From NCBI GenBank assembly GCA_902604065.1, contig CACKXF010000009.1, positions 1 through 40,900 on the forward strand: a stretch of DNA of 40,900 bases, written 5' to 3'. Positions 32,238 through 40,900 of this stretch are shown here, piece by piece; the first letter of the stretch is position 1; each line of letters begins with the position of its first letter. The notes under the pieces were generated by a model that did not search any database, was not told the origin of the DNA, and saw only the letters and a list, made by a program, of their open reading frames with translations. The stretch comes from an uncultured Pelagibacteraceae bacterium (GTDB lineage: Bacteria; Pseudomonadota; Alphaproteobacteria; Pelagibacterales; Pelagibacteraceae). A program made the position numbers and the translations under genes.

Positions 32238-34909
32238 TAATTTAGCATATTTCTAAGAACGTACTGAAGAATTCCGCCGTGCTTATAATACTCAATTTCA
32301 TTTTGTGTATCAATTCTACAAAGCACTTTAATAGTTTTACTTGTCCCATCTTTATATTTTATTTCGCAAGAAACTTCTTCTCTTGGTTTAACACCTTTGT
32401 CTATATCAACTACAGTGATTAGTTCAGAGCCGGTAATTTTCAGTTTTTTTCTATCATAACCCTCTTTAAACTGGAGTGGTAAAACACCCATTCCAATTAG
32501 ATTAGATCTGTGAATTCTCTCAAAACTCTCAGCAATTACAGCTTTTATACCTAATAGTTTTGTGCCTTTAGCAGCCCAATCTCTTGAAGATCCTGTTCCA
32601 TATTCTTTTCCTGCCATTACGACTAGATCATTACCTCTTTTTTTATATTCAATAGCAGCGTCGTAAACACTCATAATTTTTCCTTCAGGGTGTAAAGTGG
32701 TAAACCCACCTTCAGTGCCTGGCGCCATTTCATTTCTAATTTTGATATTACCAAAAGTACCTCTCATCATTACTTCGTGATTTCCTCTTCTAGCTCCATA
32801 CGAATTAAAGTCTTTTTGTTGTACTTGATTTTTCATAAAATAATCGCCAGTAGGACTATCTTTTTTTATATTCCCAGCAGGAGAAATGTGATCTGTGGTA
32901 ACAGAGTCAGCTAATAAAAGTAACAGTCTAGCATCTTGAATTGATTTAAATCCTTCTGGTTGATCTGGTAAATCATCAAAGAAAGGAGGTTTTTTTACGT
33001 AGGTAGAATTATCTTCCCAATTATAAATGCTGCTATCAACCGTTTTGATAGCACTCCATTCTTTAGGTCCTTTTGAGACATTAGAATAGCGATTGATAAA
33101 CATTTCTGCATTAATAGATTTTAACATTATATCCTCAATTTCTTTATTGCTCGGCCAGATATCTTTTAAAAAGACTTCTTTGCCTACTTTATCCTTACCA
33201 AGAGAATTTTTGTACATATCAAAATTCATATTACCAGCTAGAGCAAAAGCAACTACTAGCGGAGGTGAAGCAAGATAATTAGCTTTAACATCTGGGCTTA
33301 TTCTTCCTTCAAAATTTCTATTTCCCGATAAAACAGAAACTGCATATAAATTTTCTTTGTGTATCGCATCAGAAATATTCTTATTTAGTGGACCAGAGTT
33401 TCCAATGCATGTTGTACAACCATAACCAACTAGGTTAAAACCTAATTGATCTAAATATTTATTTAAACCTGCTTTTTCTAAATAGTCTGTAACTACTTTA
33501 GATCCAGGGGCTAAAGAAGTCTTAACCCATGGTTTAATTTTTAAACCCCTCTCTATAGCTTTTTTCGCCAGTAGTCCTGCTCCAATCATCACGCTTGGAT
33601 TTGAAGTATTAGTACAAGAAGTAATAGCTGCTATCACAATATCCCCATCAGTAATTTTAAAATCTGATCCAGTCACGTTTGCTTTAACAGGTTTTTCTCT
33701 TTTGGTATTTTCTTTATAAACTTTTGCAAATCCCTTAGAGGACTCAGTTAATAAAACTTTATCTTGAGGTCGTTTAGGACCAGACACACTTGGAACTACC
33801 GTACTGATATCTAAGGATAAGGTGTCAGTAAACTCCATTCCTTCACTCTCCCAAAGACCTTGTGCCTTTGAATATTTTTCAACAAGCCCTATAGTTTTAT
33901 TATCTCTACCTGAAAGTCTCAAATATTTTAATGTTTCTTCATCTACAGGAAAAAAACCACATGTTGCGCCATATTCTGGTGCCATGTTAGCTATAGTTGC
34001 TCGATCAGCTAAAGTAAGGTTTTTTAAACCCTCTCCATAAAATTCTACAAATTTTCCTACAACTCCTTTTTTTCGAAGCATTTCTACGATAGCTAAAACC
34101 AAATCTGTAGCGGTTAATCCTTCAAGTAATTTTCCTTTTATTTCTACACCTACTACTTCTGGAATCAACATTGAAATTGGTTGACCAAGCATAGCTGCTT
34201 CGGCTTCTATCCCGCCAACACCCCATCCTAAAACTGATAAACCATTTACCATAGTTGTATGACTGTCTGTTCCTACTAATGTATCTGGATAAGCATAAAG
34301 ATCATCTCCACTTTTGGATGACCAAACTACTTTGGCTAAGTATTCTAGGTTTACTTGATGACAAATTCCTGTTCCAGGAGGAACAACTCTGAAATTATCA
34401 AAAGCTTTTTGACCCCATTTAAGAAAAGCATATCTCTCACCATTTCTTGAAAATTCCTTTTCAACATTTTGATTAAATGATTTTCCAGATGCGTATTCAT
34501 CTACCATAACTGAATGGTCAATTACCAAATCCACAGTTGATAAAGGATTAATCTTATTAGGATCTTTGTTTTTTTCTTTAACAGCGTCTCTCATTGCTGC
34601 AAGATCTGCTATAGCTGGAATACCAGTATAATCTTGCAGTAAAGTTCTTGCAGGCCTATAAGCAATTTCAGTTCTCGATTTTCTATTTTTCAGCCAGTCT
34701 TTTAAAGCTAAAATTTGTTTTTTATCTACTGTTATATCATCCTCATATCTTAAGAGATTTTCCAGTAAAACTTTCAAAGATTTCGGTAATTTTGATATCC
34801 CTTCTAAGCCGTTTTTTTCAGCTTTTTTTAAATTGAAAATTTTGTAATCTATGCCTGAAGAATTGATCGTGTCTAAAGATTTAAAAGAATTTTTACTATT
34901 AAATTTCAT
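32237..34909 (-). CDS. acnA: Aconitate hydratase A
   Basis: This 890-residue monomeric aconitase of the AcnA/IRP1 type interconverts citrate and isocitrate with a [4Fe-4S] cluster. The cluster cysteines are in [17 protein letters not shown] (first Cys) and [14 protein letters not shown] (other two). [34 protein letters not shown] and the C-terminal swivel domain with [17 protein letters not shown] complete the family pattern. It shares a transcript with prpD downstream and starts 3 bp after the LysE-type gene. AcnA-type enzymes can also process methylaconitate, so the pair may work together. Confidence 0.97.
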   Translation of the reverse strand: MKFNSKNSFKSLDTINSSGIDYKIFNLKKAEKNGLEGISKLPKSLKVLLENLLRYEDDITVDKKQILALKDWLKNRKSRTEIAYRPARTLLQDYTGIPAIADLAAMRDAVKEKNKDPNKINPLSTVDLVIDHSVMVDEYASGKSFNQNVEKEFSRNGERYAFLKWGQKAFDNFRVVPPGTGICHQVNLEYLAKVVWSSKSGDDLYAYPDTLVGTDSHTTMVNGLSVLGWGVGGIEAEAAMLGQPISMLIPEVVGVEIKGKLLEGLTATDLVLAIVEMLRKKGVVGKFVEFYGEGLKNLTLADRATIANMAPEYGATCGFFPVDEETLKYLRLSGRDNKTIGLVEKYSKAQGLWESEGMEFTDTLSLDISTVVPSVSGPKRPQDKVLLTESSKGFAKVYKENTKREKPVKANVTGSDFKITDGDIVIAAITSCTNTSNPSVMIGAGLLAKKAIERGLKIKPWVKTSLAPGSKVVTDYLEKAGLNKYLDQLGFNLVGYGCTTCIGNSGPLNKNISDAIHKENLYAVSVLSGNRNFEGRISPDVKANYLASPPLVVAFALAGNMNFDMYKNSLGKDKVGKEVFLKDIWPSNKEIEDIMLKSINAEMFINRYSNVSKGPKEWSAIKTVDSSIYNWEDNSTYVKKPPFFDDLPDQPEGFKSIQDARLLLLLADSVTTDHISPAGNIKKDSPTGDYFMKNQVQQKDFNSYGARRGNHEVMMRGTFGNIKIRNEMAPGTEGGFTTLHPEGKIMSVYDAAIEYKKRGNDLVVMAGKEYGTGSSRDWAAKGTKLLGIKAVIAESFERIHRSNLIGMGVLPLQFKEGYDRKKLKITGSELITVVDIDKGVKPREEVSCEIKYKDGTSKTIKVLCRIDTQNEIEYYKHGGILQYVLRNMLN

Positions 34910-34912
34910 GCG

Positions 34913-35500
34913 CTATACATAAAACAAAATTACACAAACGATAAGTAAAAAAGACATAGTATAATTGAAATTCTTAATAAATGTATCACTTGTGGCGAAT
35001 TTTCTCATGTATTTACCCATTAAACACCAGGCAGTCTGACTACCTACTGCCATACAAAACCAAACTGACGTTAAGATTATTGAGTCCCTTAAATAATTAT
35101 TTTGAGTGTCTATAAATAGAGAAATTGAAGTTAGTCCTACAATAATACTTTTAGGATTTACAAATTGAAACCAAAAAGTATTTAAAAAAGTTACTGGTTT
35201 TGGATCGATTTTCTTATCGTTAGATACTCCACCATAAGATAATTTATAGGCCATATATAAAAGATAGATTGACCCAAGAATTTTTATAGTAGTTTGAATA
35301 AATTGATATTTTTCAAACACTGCAGCGGATGTTAATTGAAGTAAAATAATTAAAAGAGTCCATCCAATAATTACTCCAAGCATTGTAGGTATAGCTTTTT
35401 TAAAACCAAAATTAAACGCGGTGTAAGATGTCATTATGTTATTTGGCCCTGGAGAAAAAGCTGTAGCAATACCAAATAAGATCAATGGAAGAATTTGCAT
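34913..35500 (-). CDS. LysE-family amino-acid exporter
   Basis: This 195-residue inner-membrane protein has six predicted helices and the LysE/RhtB signature FSPGPNNIMTSYTAFNFGFK (residues 16-35), GVIIGWTLLIILL, and a NTFWFQFVNPKSIIVGLTSI segment. The family exports amino acids such as lysine, threonine or homoserine. The gene is in a leftward series DUF411 - cytochrome c' - LysE - acnA - prpD with gaps of 3-5 bp, indicating a five-gene transcript. Confidence 0.88.
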   Translation of the reverse strand: MQILPLILFGIATAFSPGPNNIMTSYTAFNFGFKKAIPTMLGVIIGWTLLIILLQLTSAAVFEKYQFIQTTIKILGSIYLLYMAYKLSYGGVSNDKKIDPKPVTFLNTFWFQFVNPKSIIVGLTSISLFIDTQNNYLRDSIILTSVWFCMAVGSQTAWCLMGKYMRKFATSDTFIKNFNYTMSFLLIVCVILFYV

Positions 35501-35505
35501 TGTAT

Positions 35506-35943
35506 TTAGTGTGGAGCTCTAAATCTATTATGACACGATGAACAGTTATTCCACATTAATGTTTTCTGAATTTTTTGGAAATCTTCAACTGTGTCAATTG
35601 CTTTAGATAGTTTAATCATATCGTCTGAAGCTTTTTGCATTAATGCATTAAATTCATCTTTATTTTCCCAGATGCTTGGTAAAGCTTCTGTTTTAAAACC
35701 TTCTTTTGTATTTTCGGGAAAATAATTTAATAATTCTTTGTAATTACCTGAAATTTTTTCCATCAGAGGCTTGGCCTCTTCAATTTTTTTTGATTTCAGT
35801 AAAATTGATATTTTTTTTGCATTTTGATAGTTTTCACTAAACATGGCTTTTCTTCCTTTGATAATTTCCTCTACACTTTGGTTAGAATGCGATGGTATGA
35901 AAAAGCTTATAAAAAAGATTAATGTAAAAATTAATTTTTTCAT
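35506..35943 (-). CDS. Cytochrome c' (class II c-type cytochrome)
   Basis: This 145-residue periplasmic heme protein has a signal peptide (residues 1-20), a four-helix bundle and a C-terminal heme-binding CSSCH (C134, C137, H138), the class II arrangement. The helix pattern (EEIIKGRKAMFSENYQNAKK, SDDMIKLSKAIDTVEDF, TLMWNNCSSCHNRFR) fits family length exactly. Such proteins bind NO or serve in electron transfer. It is coupled to a DUF411 copper-type gene upstream and divergent, via that gene, from a cytochrome b561 gene, which suggests a small periplasmic redox unit. Confidence 0.88.
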   Translation of the reverse strand: MKKLIFTLIFFISFFIPSHSNQSVEEIIKGRKAMFSENYQNAKKISILLKSKKIEEAKPLMEKISGNYKELLNYFPENTKEGFKTEALPSIWENKDEFNALMQKASDDMIKLSKAIDTVEDFQKIQKTLMWNNCSSCHNRFRAPH

Positions 35944-35946
35944 ATT

Positions 35947-36429
35947 TTATATTGTCATGAAAACTGAGAATTTCCCATCAATTAGTTGATAAATAACATA
36001 AGGCTCTTCTTTCTTACCTGGCATTCCAGGTGTTCCAATTGGCATTCCTGGTAAAGCTATACCGTCTATACTAGGTTGTTCTTTAAGTAATTTGTTTATA
36101 GCCTCGAGAGGAACATGGCCTTCAATAAAATATTTACCTATAATAGTGGTATGGCAAGACTGCATTTCCACTGGAATATTGTATTTTTGTTTTATTGAGT
36201 GGAGGCTTCTCATATCTGTTTGTTTAACATTAAATTTTTCTTTTTCTAAAAACAAAACATATCCATAGCAACATCCACAAGATGGTGTTTTAAAGACTTC
36301 AACATTTAATTTGTTATTATAAACATTTGCTAATGCGCCCTTTTTATCTGTGACAAAATTATAAGTGTAAAAGAGTGACACAAATAAAATTAATATTATG
36401 GTCGATTTTAAAGAATTTTTTAAGAACAT
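35947..36429 (-). CDS. DUF411 metal-binding protein (CopG-like)
   Basis: This 160-residue exported or membrane-anchored protein has an N-terminal hydrophobic segment (about residues 10-27). The thioredoxin-like DUF411 domain follows: FKTPSCGCCYGYVLFLEK with CGCC near residue 51, MQSCHTTIIGKYFIEGHVP, GIALPGMPIGTPGMPG and VIYQLIDGK. These Cys/His/Met residues bind copper in characterised CopG-type relatives. A role in copper handling or delivery to a periplasmic redox protein is inferred from the family and from the adjacent cytochrome genes. It starts 18 bp from the divergent cytochrome b561 gene. Confidence 0.9.
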   Translation of the reverse strand: MFLKNSLKSTIILILFVSLFYTYNFVTDKKGALANVYNNKLNVEVFKTPSCGCCYGYVLFLEKEKFNVKQTDMRSLHSIKQKYNIPVEMQSCHTTIIGKYFIEGHVPLEAINKLLKEQPSIDGIALPGMPIGTPGMPGKKEEPYVIYQLIDGKFSVFMTI

Positions 36430-36447
36430 TTGTTATTATAAATAATA

Positions 36448-36978
36448 ATGAGAATATTTAATAGTACTAAAGAATATGGTCTAGTAGGCAAATTGTTCCA
36501 TTGGATTACTTTTTTAGCTCTTTTAGCACAAGTTCCATTTGGATTTTATTTAGTGGGTCTTGAATTTTCTAGTGAAAGGATAGAACTAGAAAACATTCAC
36601 ATATTCGTTGGCATTACAATTTTTTATTTTACTTTGTTTAGATTAATTTGGAAATTAATAAGCCCAAGCCCCTCTGAAACTAAAAGTGTTTTTAAAGGAC
36701 AGGTGCTTATTGGCAAAGCTAATCACTTTTTATTATACGTAAGTATATTAACTATCACTATTTCAGGAATACTTAAAAAAATGTATATGGGAGAAACACT
36801 TAATTTTATATTTTTTAAATATGGTTTTAAAAAAGATAACTTTATTTTAGCTGATGTTTATTACGATGTTCATGTTTACGCTAATTATTTGCTTTTAACA
36901 CTTGTAACGCTTCATATTCTTGCTGTAATAACTCATCATTTTATTTTTAAAGATAATATTTTAAAAAAAATATTATGA
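36448..36978 (+). CDS. Cytochrome b561 (bacterial type)
   Basis: This 176-residue inner-membrane diheme cytochrome has four helices. Candidate heme ligands are H18 (LFHWITF), H51 (NIHIFVG), H92 (ANHFLLY) or H141 (DVHVYANY) and H155 (LHILAVI). Such proteins oxidise quinol or scavenge superoxide and pass electrons to periplasmic partners. It is divergent from the DUF411 - cytochrome c' genes with 18 bp between starts. It ends 22 bp from the convergent csaA gene without a visible terminator. Confidence 0.87.
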   Translation: MRIFNSTKEYGLVGKLFHWITFLALLAQVPFGFYLVGLEFSSERIELENIHIFVGITIFYFTLFRLIWKLISPSPSETKSVFKGQVLIGKANHFLLYVSILTITISGILKKMYMGETLNFIFFKYGFKKDNFILADVYYDVHVYANYLLLTLVTLHILAVITHHFIFKDNILKKIL

Positions 36979-37000
36979 ATTTTAAAAGTAGTCTTATTTA

Positions 37001-37336
37001 TTAAGCAACATCCAAACCATTATCAGTTTTTTGAGAGGGGTGTACTAATACAACTTTTCCATCTTTTTCTATCGCTCCAAGCACCAATACCTCTGATACG
37101 ACGCCTGCTATATTTTTAGTTGGAAAATTACACACACCTATCACTTGTTTGCCTACTAGGTTTTCAGTATTATAATAATGCGTGATTTGTGCCGAAGATT
37201 GTTTAATACCAATTTCTTTTCCAAAATCCACTTTTATAACCAATGACGGTTTTCTAGCTTTTTCATTTTTCTTTACTTCTAATACTGTTCCAACTTTTAT
37301 TAAAACTTTTTTAAAATCTTCGTAACTTATTTCCAT
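37001..37336 (-). CDS. csaA: CsaA-type tRNA-binding-domain protein
   Basis: This 111-residue single-domain OB-fold protein of the EMAP-II/tRNA-binding (Trbp111/CsaA) family acts as a dimer and has been described as a secretion chaperone that may bind tRNA. Signature stretches are IKVGTVLEVKKNEKARKPSL, KVDFGKEIGIKQSSAQIT, GVCNFPTKNIAG and LVHPSQKTDNG at the C-terminus. The start is supported by an AAGGAGA Shine-Dalgarno just after the livK terminator, so it has either its own promoter or read-through expression. Confidence 0.94.
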   Translation of the reverse strand: MEISYEDFKKVLIKVGTVLEVKKNEKARKPSLVIKVDFGKEIGIKQSSAQITHYYNTENLVGKQVIGVCNFPTKNIAGVVSEVLVLGAIEKDGKVVLVHPSQKTDNGLDVA

Positions 37337-37350
37337 TTTATCTCCTTATA

Positions 37351-37374
37351 AAAAAAAGGGGGCTTGCGCCCCCC
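37351..37374 (-). terminator. Rho-independent terminator after livK
   Basis: Read leftward, a 6-bp pure G+C stem (37368-37373 with 37358-37363) with a 4-base loop is followed by seven T. It lies 24 bases downstream of the livK stop and immediately before the csaA ribosome-binding site. Confidence 0.9.
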
Positions 37375-37397
37375 AATTTAAATATCAAATTAAATAA

Positions 37398-38501
37398 TTA
37401 TAATTGTTTATAATTACCTTTGCTCCACTCATAGAAAACATAGCCAGGTAAACTTACATCACCTTTTTTATCAAAGCTTAATGTTCCAAGGACTGTATTA
37501 AATTTTCCTTTTTTCATCGCTTTAAGAACTTTTTTTCTATCAACTGATCCAGCGGCAGTTGCGGCTTGTTCAAACACTTGCAATGCAGCATAAGAATAAA
37601 GCACATAACCTTCTGGTTCAATTCCTGCAGCCTTGAATTTTTTAACTAAGGGTGCAGCTTCAGGATTATTTCTAGGATCTGGACTAAAAGTCATTAACGT
37701 ACCTTCACCAGCATCTCCAGTAATTTGCCAATACTCGGCAGTTACTAATGCATCTCCACTTATTAATTTAGTTTTCATACCTTGGTCTCTCATTTGTCTT
37801 ACTATTAGACCGCCTTCTGTATGATAACCTCCAAGATAAACTGCATCAATTCCGTTTGATTTTAATTTTGAAACCAAAGCAGAATAATCTTTTTCACCTG
37901 CTGTGAATGCCTCGTACATAGTTTCTTTTAACCCACCTTTATTCATATTTTTTTTTGTAGCGTCTGCTAAACCTTTTCCGTAAGCAGTTTTATCATGAAT
38001 AATTGCAACTTTTTTTCCACTGTATTCTTTAGCTAAAAAAGCTCCGGCAACTTCACCTTGTTGATCGTCTCTTCCGCAAACTCTAAATACATTTGGTCCA
38101 CCTTTATCAGTAAATGCCGGATTAGTTGAAGCTGGAGATACCTGAATAATACCTTCTTCAGTGTAGACTTTTGATGCTGGTATTGATGAGCCTGAGCAGA
38201 AATGACCTGCTACATAGGTAACACCTTGACCTGCAAATTTATTTGCTACAGCTACAGCTTGTTTTGGATCACAAGCATCGTCTCCTATTACTAATTTAAC
38301 TTTCTCTCCTAAAATTCCACCTTTTGCATTAACATCTTTCAACCACATCTCAGCACCAGCTTTAAGCTGAGCACCAAATGAAGCGTATTGTCCACTCATT
38401 GGTCCAGCAGAAGCAACTGTTACGTCTGCTTTAACTGTTACAGACATAAGGAAAAAGATTGAAGCAATAAATGATAGAGATTTTTTCATTATTCTAAACA
38501 T
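37398..38501 (-). CDS. livK: Branched-chain amino-acid-type ABC transporter substrate-binding protein
   Basis: This 367-residue periplasmic binding protein has a signal peptide (cleaved near VKADV, residue 26) and the type I LIV-binding fold. VTVASAGPMSGQYASFGAQ opens the mature protein, a disulfide pair is likely between GDDACDPKQ and GHFCSGSSIPAS, and KVAIIHDKTAYGKGL leads into the second lobe. The start at 38501 is kept because the AGAGGA Shine-Dalgarno is correctly spaced for it and too far from the internal Met5. It is downstream of livF, last in the transporter operon, and closed by a terminator. True ligands could be leucine/isoleucine/valine or other amides. Confidence 0.93.
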   Translation of the reverse strand: MFRIMKKSLSFIASIFFLMSVTVKADVTVASAGPMSGQYASFGAQLKAGAEMWLKDVNAKGGILGEKVKLVIGDDACDPKQAVAVANKFAGQGVTYVAGHFCSGSSIPASKVYTEEGIIQVSPASTNPAFTDKGGPNVFRVCGRDDQQGEVAGAFLAKEYSGKKVAIIHDKTAYGKGLADATKKNMNKGGLKETMYEAFTAGEKDYSALVSKLKSNGIDAVYLGGYHTEGGLIVRQMRDQGMKTKLISGDALVTAEYWQITGDAGEGTLMTFSPDPRNNPEAAPLVKKFKAAGIEPEGYVLYSYAALQVFEQAATAAGSVDRKKVLKAMKKGKFNTVLGTLSFDKKGDVSLPGYVFYEWSKGNYKQL

Positions 38502-38520
38502 ATGTTCCTCTTTTGTTGTT

Positions 38521-38536
38521 AATTAATTAATTAATT
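38521..38536. repeat. Short tandem repeat (AATT)x4
   Basis: Four exact copies of aatt occupy 38521-38536 in the 81-bp gap between livF and livK. The run is self-complementary and purely A+T. It could melt easily at a livK promoter, but it may also be simple drift. Confidence 0.6.
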
Positions 38537-38582
38537 CTCATTATTGAACACTACCTATGCTTTATTGTAAATGGGAAAATAA

Positions 38583-39302
38583 TTATTTTTTACCGCCGCC
38601 TTCAAGGTAAGCAGCTTGAATATCCTTGTTTTTTAATAGCTCTTGACCCGTTCCTTCCAAAGTAACATTGCCATTCACTAGTACGTAACCTCGATCAGCA
38701 AGTTCTAAAGCTTTTTTAGCGTTTTGCTCTACTAAAAAAATAGTTACTTTTTTTTGTTTATTAATATTTTTTATTGCGACAAATATTTGATTAACTAATT
38801 TAGGAGCTATACCTAAAGAAGGTTCATCTAGCAAAAGCATTTTTGGTCTGGCCATCATTGCTCTACCTATTGCTAACATCTGTTGTTCACCACCTGAAAG
38901 AGTTCCTCCTCTTTGGGTTAGTCTATCTTTAAGAACTGGAAATAAATCATAAACATCTTTTACATCAGTATCAAAATTTTTTCCTTTTTGATAAGCTGAT
39001 GCTCCAAGCCTTAAATTGTCTTCGACAGACAGTCTTGAAAAAATTCTTCTTCCTTCTGGCACTTGTGAAATTCCAAGATTTACTATGTCATGTGGAGGTA
39101 AGTCTTCTATGTGCTTATCATCAAAAATAATTTCACCAGAGGAAGCTTTGTTTACTCCACTGATCGTCATTAATAAAGTTGATTTGCCCGCTCCATTAGA
39201 CCCAATTAAAGCTACTATTTCCCCACTATTTACTTTTACATTTACACCTCTTAAAGCTTGTATGTTTCCATAAAAAGTTTCAACTTTTGATATTATCAAC
39301 AT
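38583..39302 (-). CDS. livF: Branched-chain amino-acid-type ABC transporter ATPase LivF
   Basis: This 239-residue ATPase has Walker A GSNGAGKST (about residues 34-42), the Q-loop, the signature LSGGEQQMLAIGRAMM (about 135-150), Walker B MLLLDEPSLG and the switch His region FLVEQNAKKAL. The PEGRRIF motif is characteristic of LivF rather than LivG. It pairs with LivG to energise import through LivH and LivM. It starts 2 bp after livG and is followed by 81 bp, then livK. Confidence 0.96.
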   Translation of the reverse strand: MLIISKVETFYGNIQALRGVNVKVNSGEIVALIGSNGAGKSTLLMTISGVNKASSGEIIFDDKHIEDLPPHDIVNLGISQVPEGRRIFSRLSVEDNLRLGASAYQKGKNFDTDVKDVYDLFPVLKDRLTQRGGTLSGGEQQMLAIGRAMMARPKMLLLDEPSLGIAPKLVNQIFVAIKNINKQKKVTIFLVEQNAKKALELADRGYVLVNGNVTLEGTGQELLKNKDIQAAYLEGGGKK

Positions 39303-39304
39303 AA

Positions 39305-40099
39305 TTATTCTTCGGTTCCTAAATATGCTTCAATTACTTCAGGACTGTTTTTGGTTTCTTTTGCTGATCCTTGAAAAATTTTTTTTCCATAATTTAAAAC
39401 CACTACATGATCAGAAATTTCCATTACAACGCTCATGTCATGTTCGATTAATAAAATGCCTGTTTTTTTTTCTTTTTTTATAAAAAGAAGTAATCTATTT
39501 AATTCAGCTGACTCTTTAGCATTTAATCCAGCAGCAGGTTCATCCAGGCATAGTAAATGTGGGTTGATACACATGGCTCTGACTATTTCAAGTTTTCTTT
39601 GATCTCCATAAGGTAAATCTCCAGCGTCATCATCTGCTCGGTGGGTGAGACCTATTATATCTAACCAATATTTAGAGATTTCTATTGCTTCTTTCTCTTT
39701 TTTAATAAATGAAGGTGAGTTAAATAATCCTAAAATGGTAAATCCTGAAGCATCCATTAATTTATTATGTTGAGCTACCATCAAATTTTCTAATACTGAC
39801 ATTTGAGGAAATAATCTTATATTTTGAAAAGTTCTTGCCACCCCAGCTTTTTGAGCAACTCTAAAATCAGAAAATTTTTTTAGATTTAATCTTTCATTTT
39901 CTTTGTTTAAAAACATTGAACCAGCTGTAGCTTTATAAAAGCCAGTTAAACAATTAAATACAGTCGTTTTTCCTGCTCCGTTAGGACCAATTATAGAAGT
40001 AATTTTATCTTTATCTGCTGAAAAAGATAAATCATCTATCGCCAACAGACCTCCAAATTTCATAGTTAAGTTTTCAACATCTAGTAATTTTTGCGTCAT
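39305..40099 (-). CDS. livG: Branched-chain amino-acid-type ABC transporter ATPase LivG
   Basis: This 264-residue ATPase has Walker A GPNGAGKTT (about residues 37-45), VARTFQNIRLFPQMSVLENL, the LivG-type signature LPYGDQRKLEIVRAMC and Walker B LLCLDEPAAGLN, ending with a C-terminal extension typical of LivG (SPEVIEAYLGTEE). Its start overlaps the livM stop by 4 bp. Confidence 0.96.
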   Translation of the reverse strand: MTQKLLDVENLTMKFGGLLAIDDLSFSADKDKITSIIGPNGAGKTTVFNCLTGFYKATAGSMFLNKENERLNLKKFSDFRVAQKAGVARTFQNIRLFPQMSVLENLMVAQHNKLMDASGFTILGLFNSPSFIKKEKEAIEISKYWLDIIGLTHRADDDAGDLPYGDQRKLEIVRAMCINPHLLCLDEPAAGLNAKESAELNRLLLFIKKEKKTGILLIEHDMSVVMEISDHVVVLNYGKKIFQGSAKETKNSPEVIEAYLGTEE

Positions 40100-40900
40100 T
40101 TCACTACCTCTTTTTTATGAAGAGTGATTGTAGGTTTTCTTGTTGCTAATATTCCTCTAGGTCTAAAAATCATTATAAGAACCATAGCGCCTCCAAAGGC
40201 AATCATTCTATAAGACTCAAAATCTCTAAAAACTTCTATAAGACCAATTAAAAAGACAGTAGCTAAGACTACACCTGTTTGAGAACCCATTCCCCCAAGT
40301 ACTACAATTGCTACTATTATTGCTGACTCAATAAAAGTAAAACTTTCAGGACTAATAAATGCTTGTCTTGTAGCAAAGAAAGAACCAGCAAAACCACCGA
40401 ACATCGCCCCTATTGCAAAGGCTGTTAATTTTGTATTTCTAGGATTAACTCCTAAAGACTTACATGCTATTTCGTCTTCTCTTAAAGCCTCCCATGCTCG
40501 TCCAATTGGTAACCTTCTTATTTTTATTGTAAAAAGATTTGTAATCAATGCTAGGACCAATATTAAATAATATAAGAATATTATTCTCTGCATAGGACTA
40601 TATTCTATTCCAAAAAATGTATGGAATGTTTGTTCTCCCTCTTCTGGAAAACTTTTAAACGGTAAGCCAAAAAATGATGGTCTAGGTATACCGGTAAGAC
40701 CATCTGGGCCTTTTGTTAGTTGATACCAATTTAATAAAAGAATTCTTATCATTTCACCGAATGCTAAAGTAACTATAGCAAGGTAATCTCCCCTAAGTCT
40801 TAAAACTGGAAAGCCTAATAAAACACCAAACATAGCTGCAAAAATCCCTGCGATTGGTAAACAAATCCAAAAAGACCAGCCAAAATGTATAGCAAATAAA
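40096..40900 (-). CDS. livM: Branched-chain amino-acid-type ABC permease LivM, 5' end outside the window
   Basis: This is the C-terminal part (at least 267 residues) of the LivM permease. The frame is open to the window edge; the in-frame ATG at 40833 is internal (upstream codons encode a membrane helix, FAIHFGWSFWICLP). The conserved LRLRGDYLAIVTLAFGEMIR (about where the LivM core begins), EDEIACKSLGVNPRNTKL (the EAA-type coupling loop) and the GGMGSQTGVVLATVFLIGLIEVFR segment are present. LivH should lie just outside. Confidence 0.95.
   Translation of the reverse strand, partial: LFAIHFGWSFWICLPIAGIFAAMFGVLLGFPVLRLRGDYLAIVTLAFGEMIRILLLNWYQLTKGPDGLTGIPRPSFFGLPFKSFPEEGEQTFHTFFGIEYSPMQRIIFLYYLILVLALITNLFTIKIRRLPIGRAWEALREDEIACKSLGVNPRNTKLTAFAIGAMFGGFAGSFFATRQAFISPESFTFIESAIIVAIVVLGGMGSQTGVVLATVFLIGLIEVFRDFESYRMIAFGGAMVLIMIFRPRGILATRKPTITLHKKEVVK

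Noticed and set aside
1-40900. CRISPR array, insertion sequence, prophage or tRNA/rRNA gene
   Set aside because: No regularly spaced repeats, transposase or integrase motifs were seen, and intergenic gaps are too short for rRNA; no tRNA cloverleaf was recognised.

Overview
The window reads as a gene-dense, very A+T-rich (by eye about 70%) chromosomal segment of a streamlined alphaproteobacterium. It most resembles the SAR11 / Candidatus Pelagibacter lineage. The reasons are lysine/asparagine-rich proteins, almost no intergenic DNA, a tandem glycine riboswitch in front of gcvT, two ammonium transporters without a linked PII gene, and paired photolyase-family flavoproteins. This assignment is an inference from content; no rRNA or tRNA gene is present. 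I see no insertion sequence, prophage or CRISPR array, and no gap longer than about 200 bp without a gene.

Layout. (1) 1-5.3 kb: the end of a glycosyltransferase-like gene, two tandem amt ammonium transporters, an HU-type nucleoid protein and an RseP-type intramembrane protease. (2) 5.3-9.98 kb: a leftward run folE - acuI - lysR - rseP, divergent from hisI and a DUF2237 gene, then a leftward SDR-like and TPR pair. (3) 9.98-21.4 kb: a photodamage and redox region. A rightward operon encodes an FeS-BCP-class photolyase relative, a DCC-family thiol protein and a 44-aa DUF2256 protein. A leftward operon encodes periplasmic MsrA, a DUF4864-like protein, a small membrane protein and a short photolyase-like protein whose antenna-like domain lies at the C-terminus. 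Next come a Yip1 protein, an IMPase/HisN-type phosphatase, HPP, TspO and SDR genes, then the set FAD oxidoreductase - DUF1365 - CFA-synthase-like methyltransferase - DUF3833 lipoprotein. (4) 21.4-26 kb: gcvT-gcvH-gcvP behind a tandem glycine riboswitch. Only 3 bp separate gcvP from the FAD oxidoreductase, so the lipid-modification genes may lie in the same riboswitch-controlled transcript. (5) 26-30.6 kb: DMT and MATE transporters, a TerC-family protein, a renalase-like flavoprotein and an outer-membrane beta-barrel. (6) 30.7-37.3 kb: prpD-acnA, a LysE exporter, cytochrome c', a DUF411 copper-type protein, cytochrome b561 and CsaA. (7) 37.4-40.9 kb: a branched-chain amino-acid-type ABC transporter (livK, livF, livG, partial livM).

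The most unusual points are listed here. The short photolyase looks circularly permuted. The other photolyase lacks the Cys pair that helps bind the [4Fe-4S] cluster in its family. The CFA-like enzyme has two of its bicarbonate-site residues changed. A 12-bp pairing in the gcvT leader can bury both the ribosome-binding site and the AUG and excludes part of aptamer-2 P1. The gcv genes and the membrane-lipid genes appear to be physically one transcription unit.
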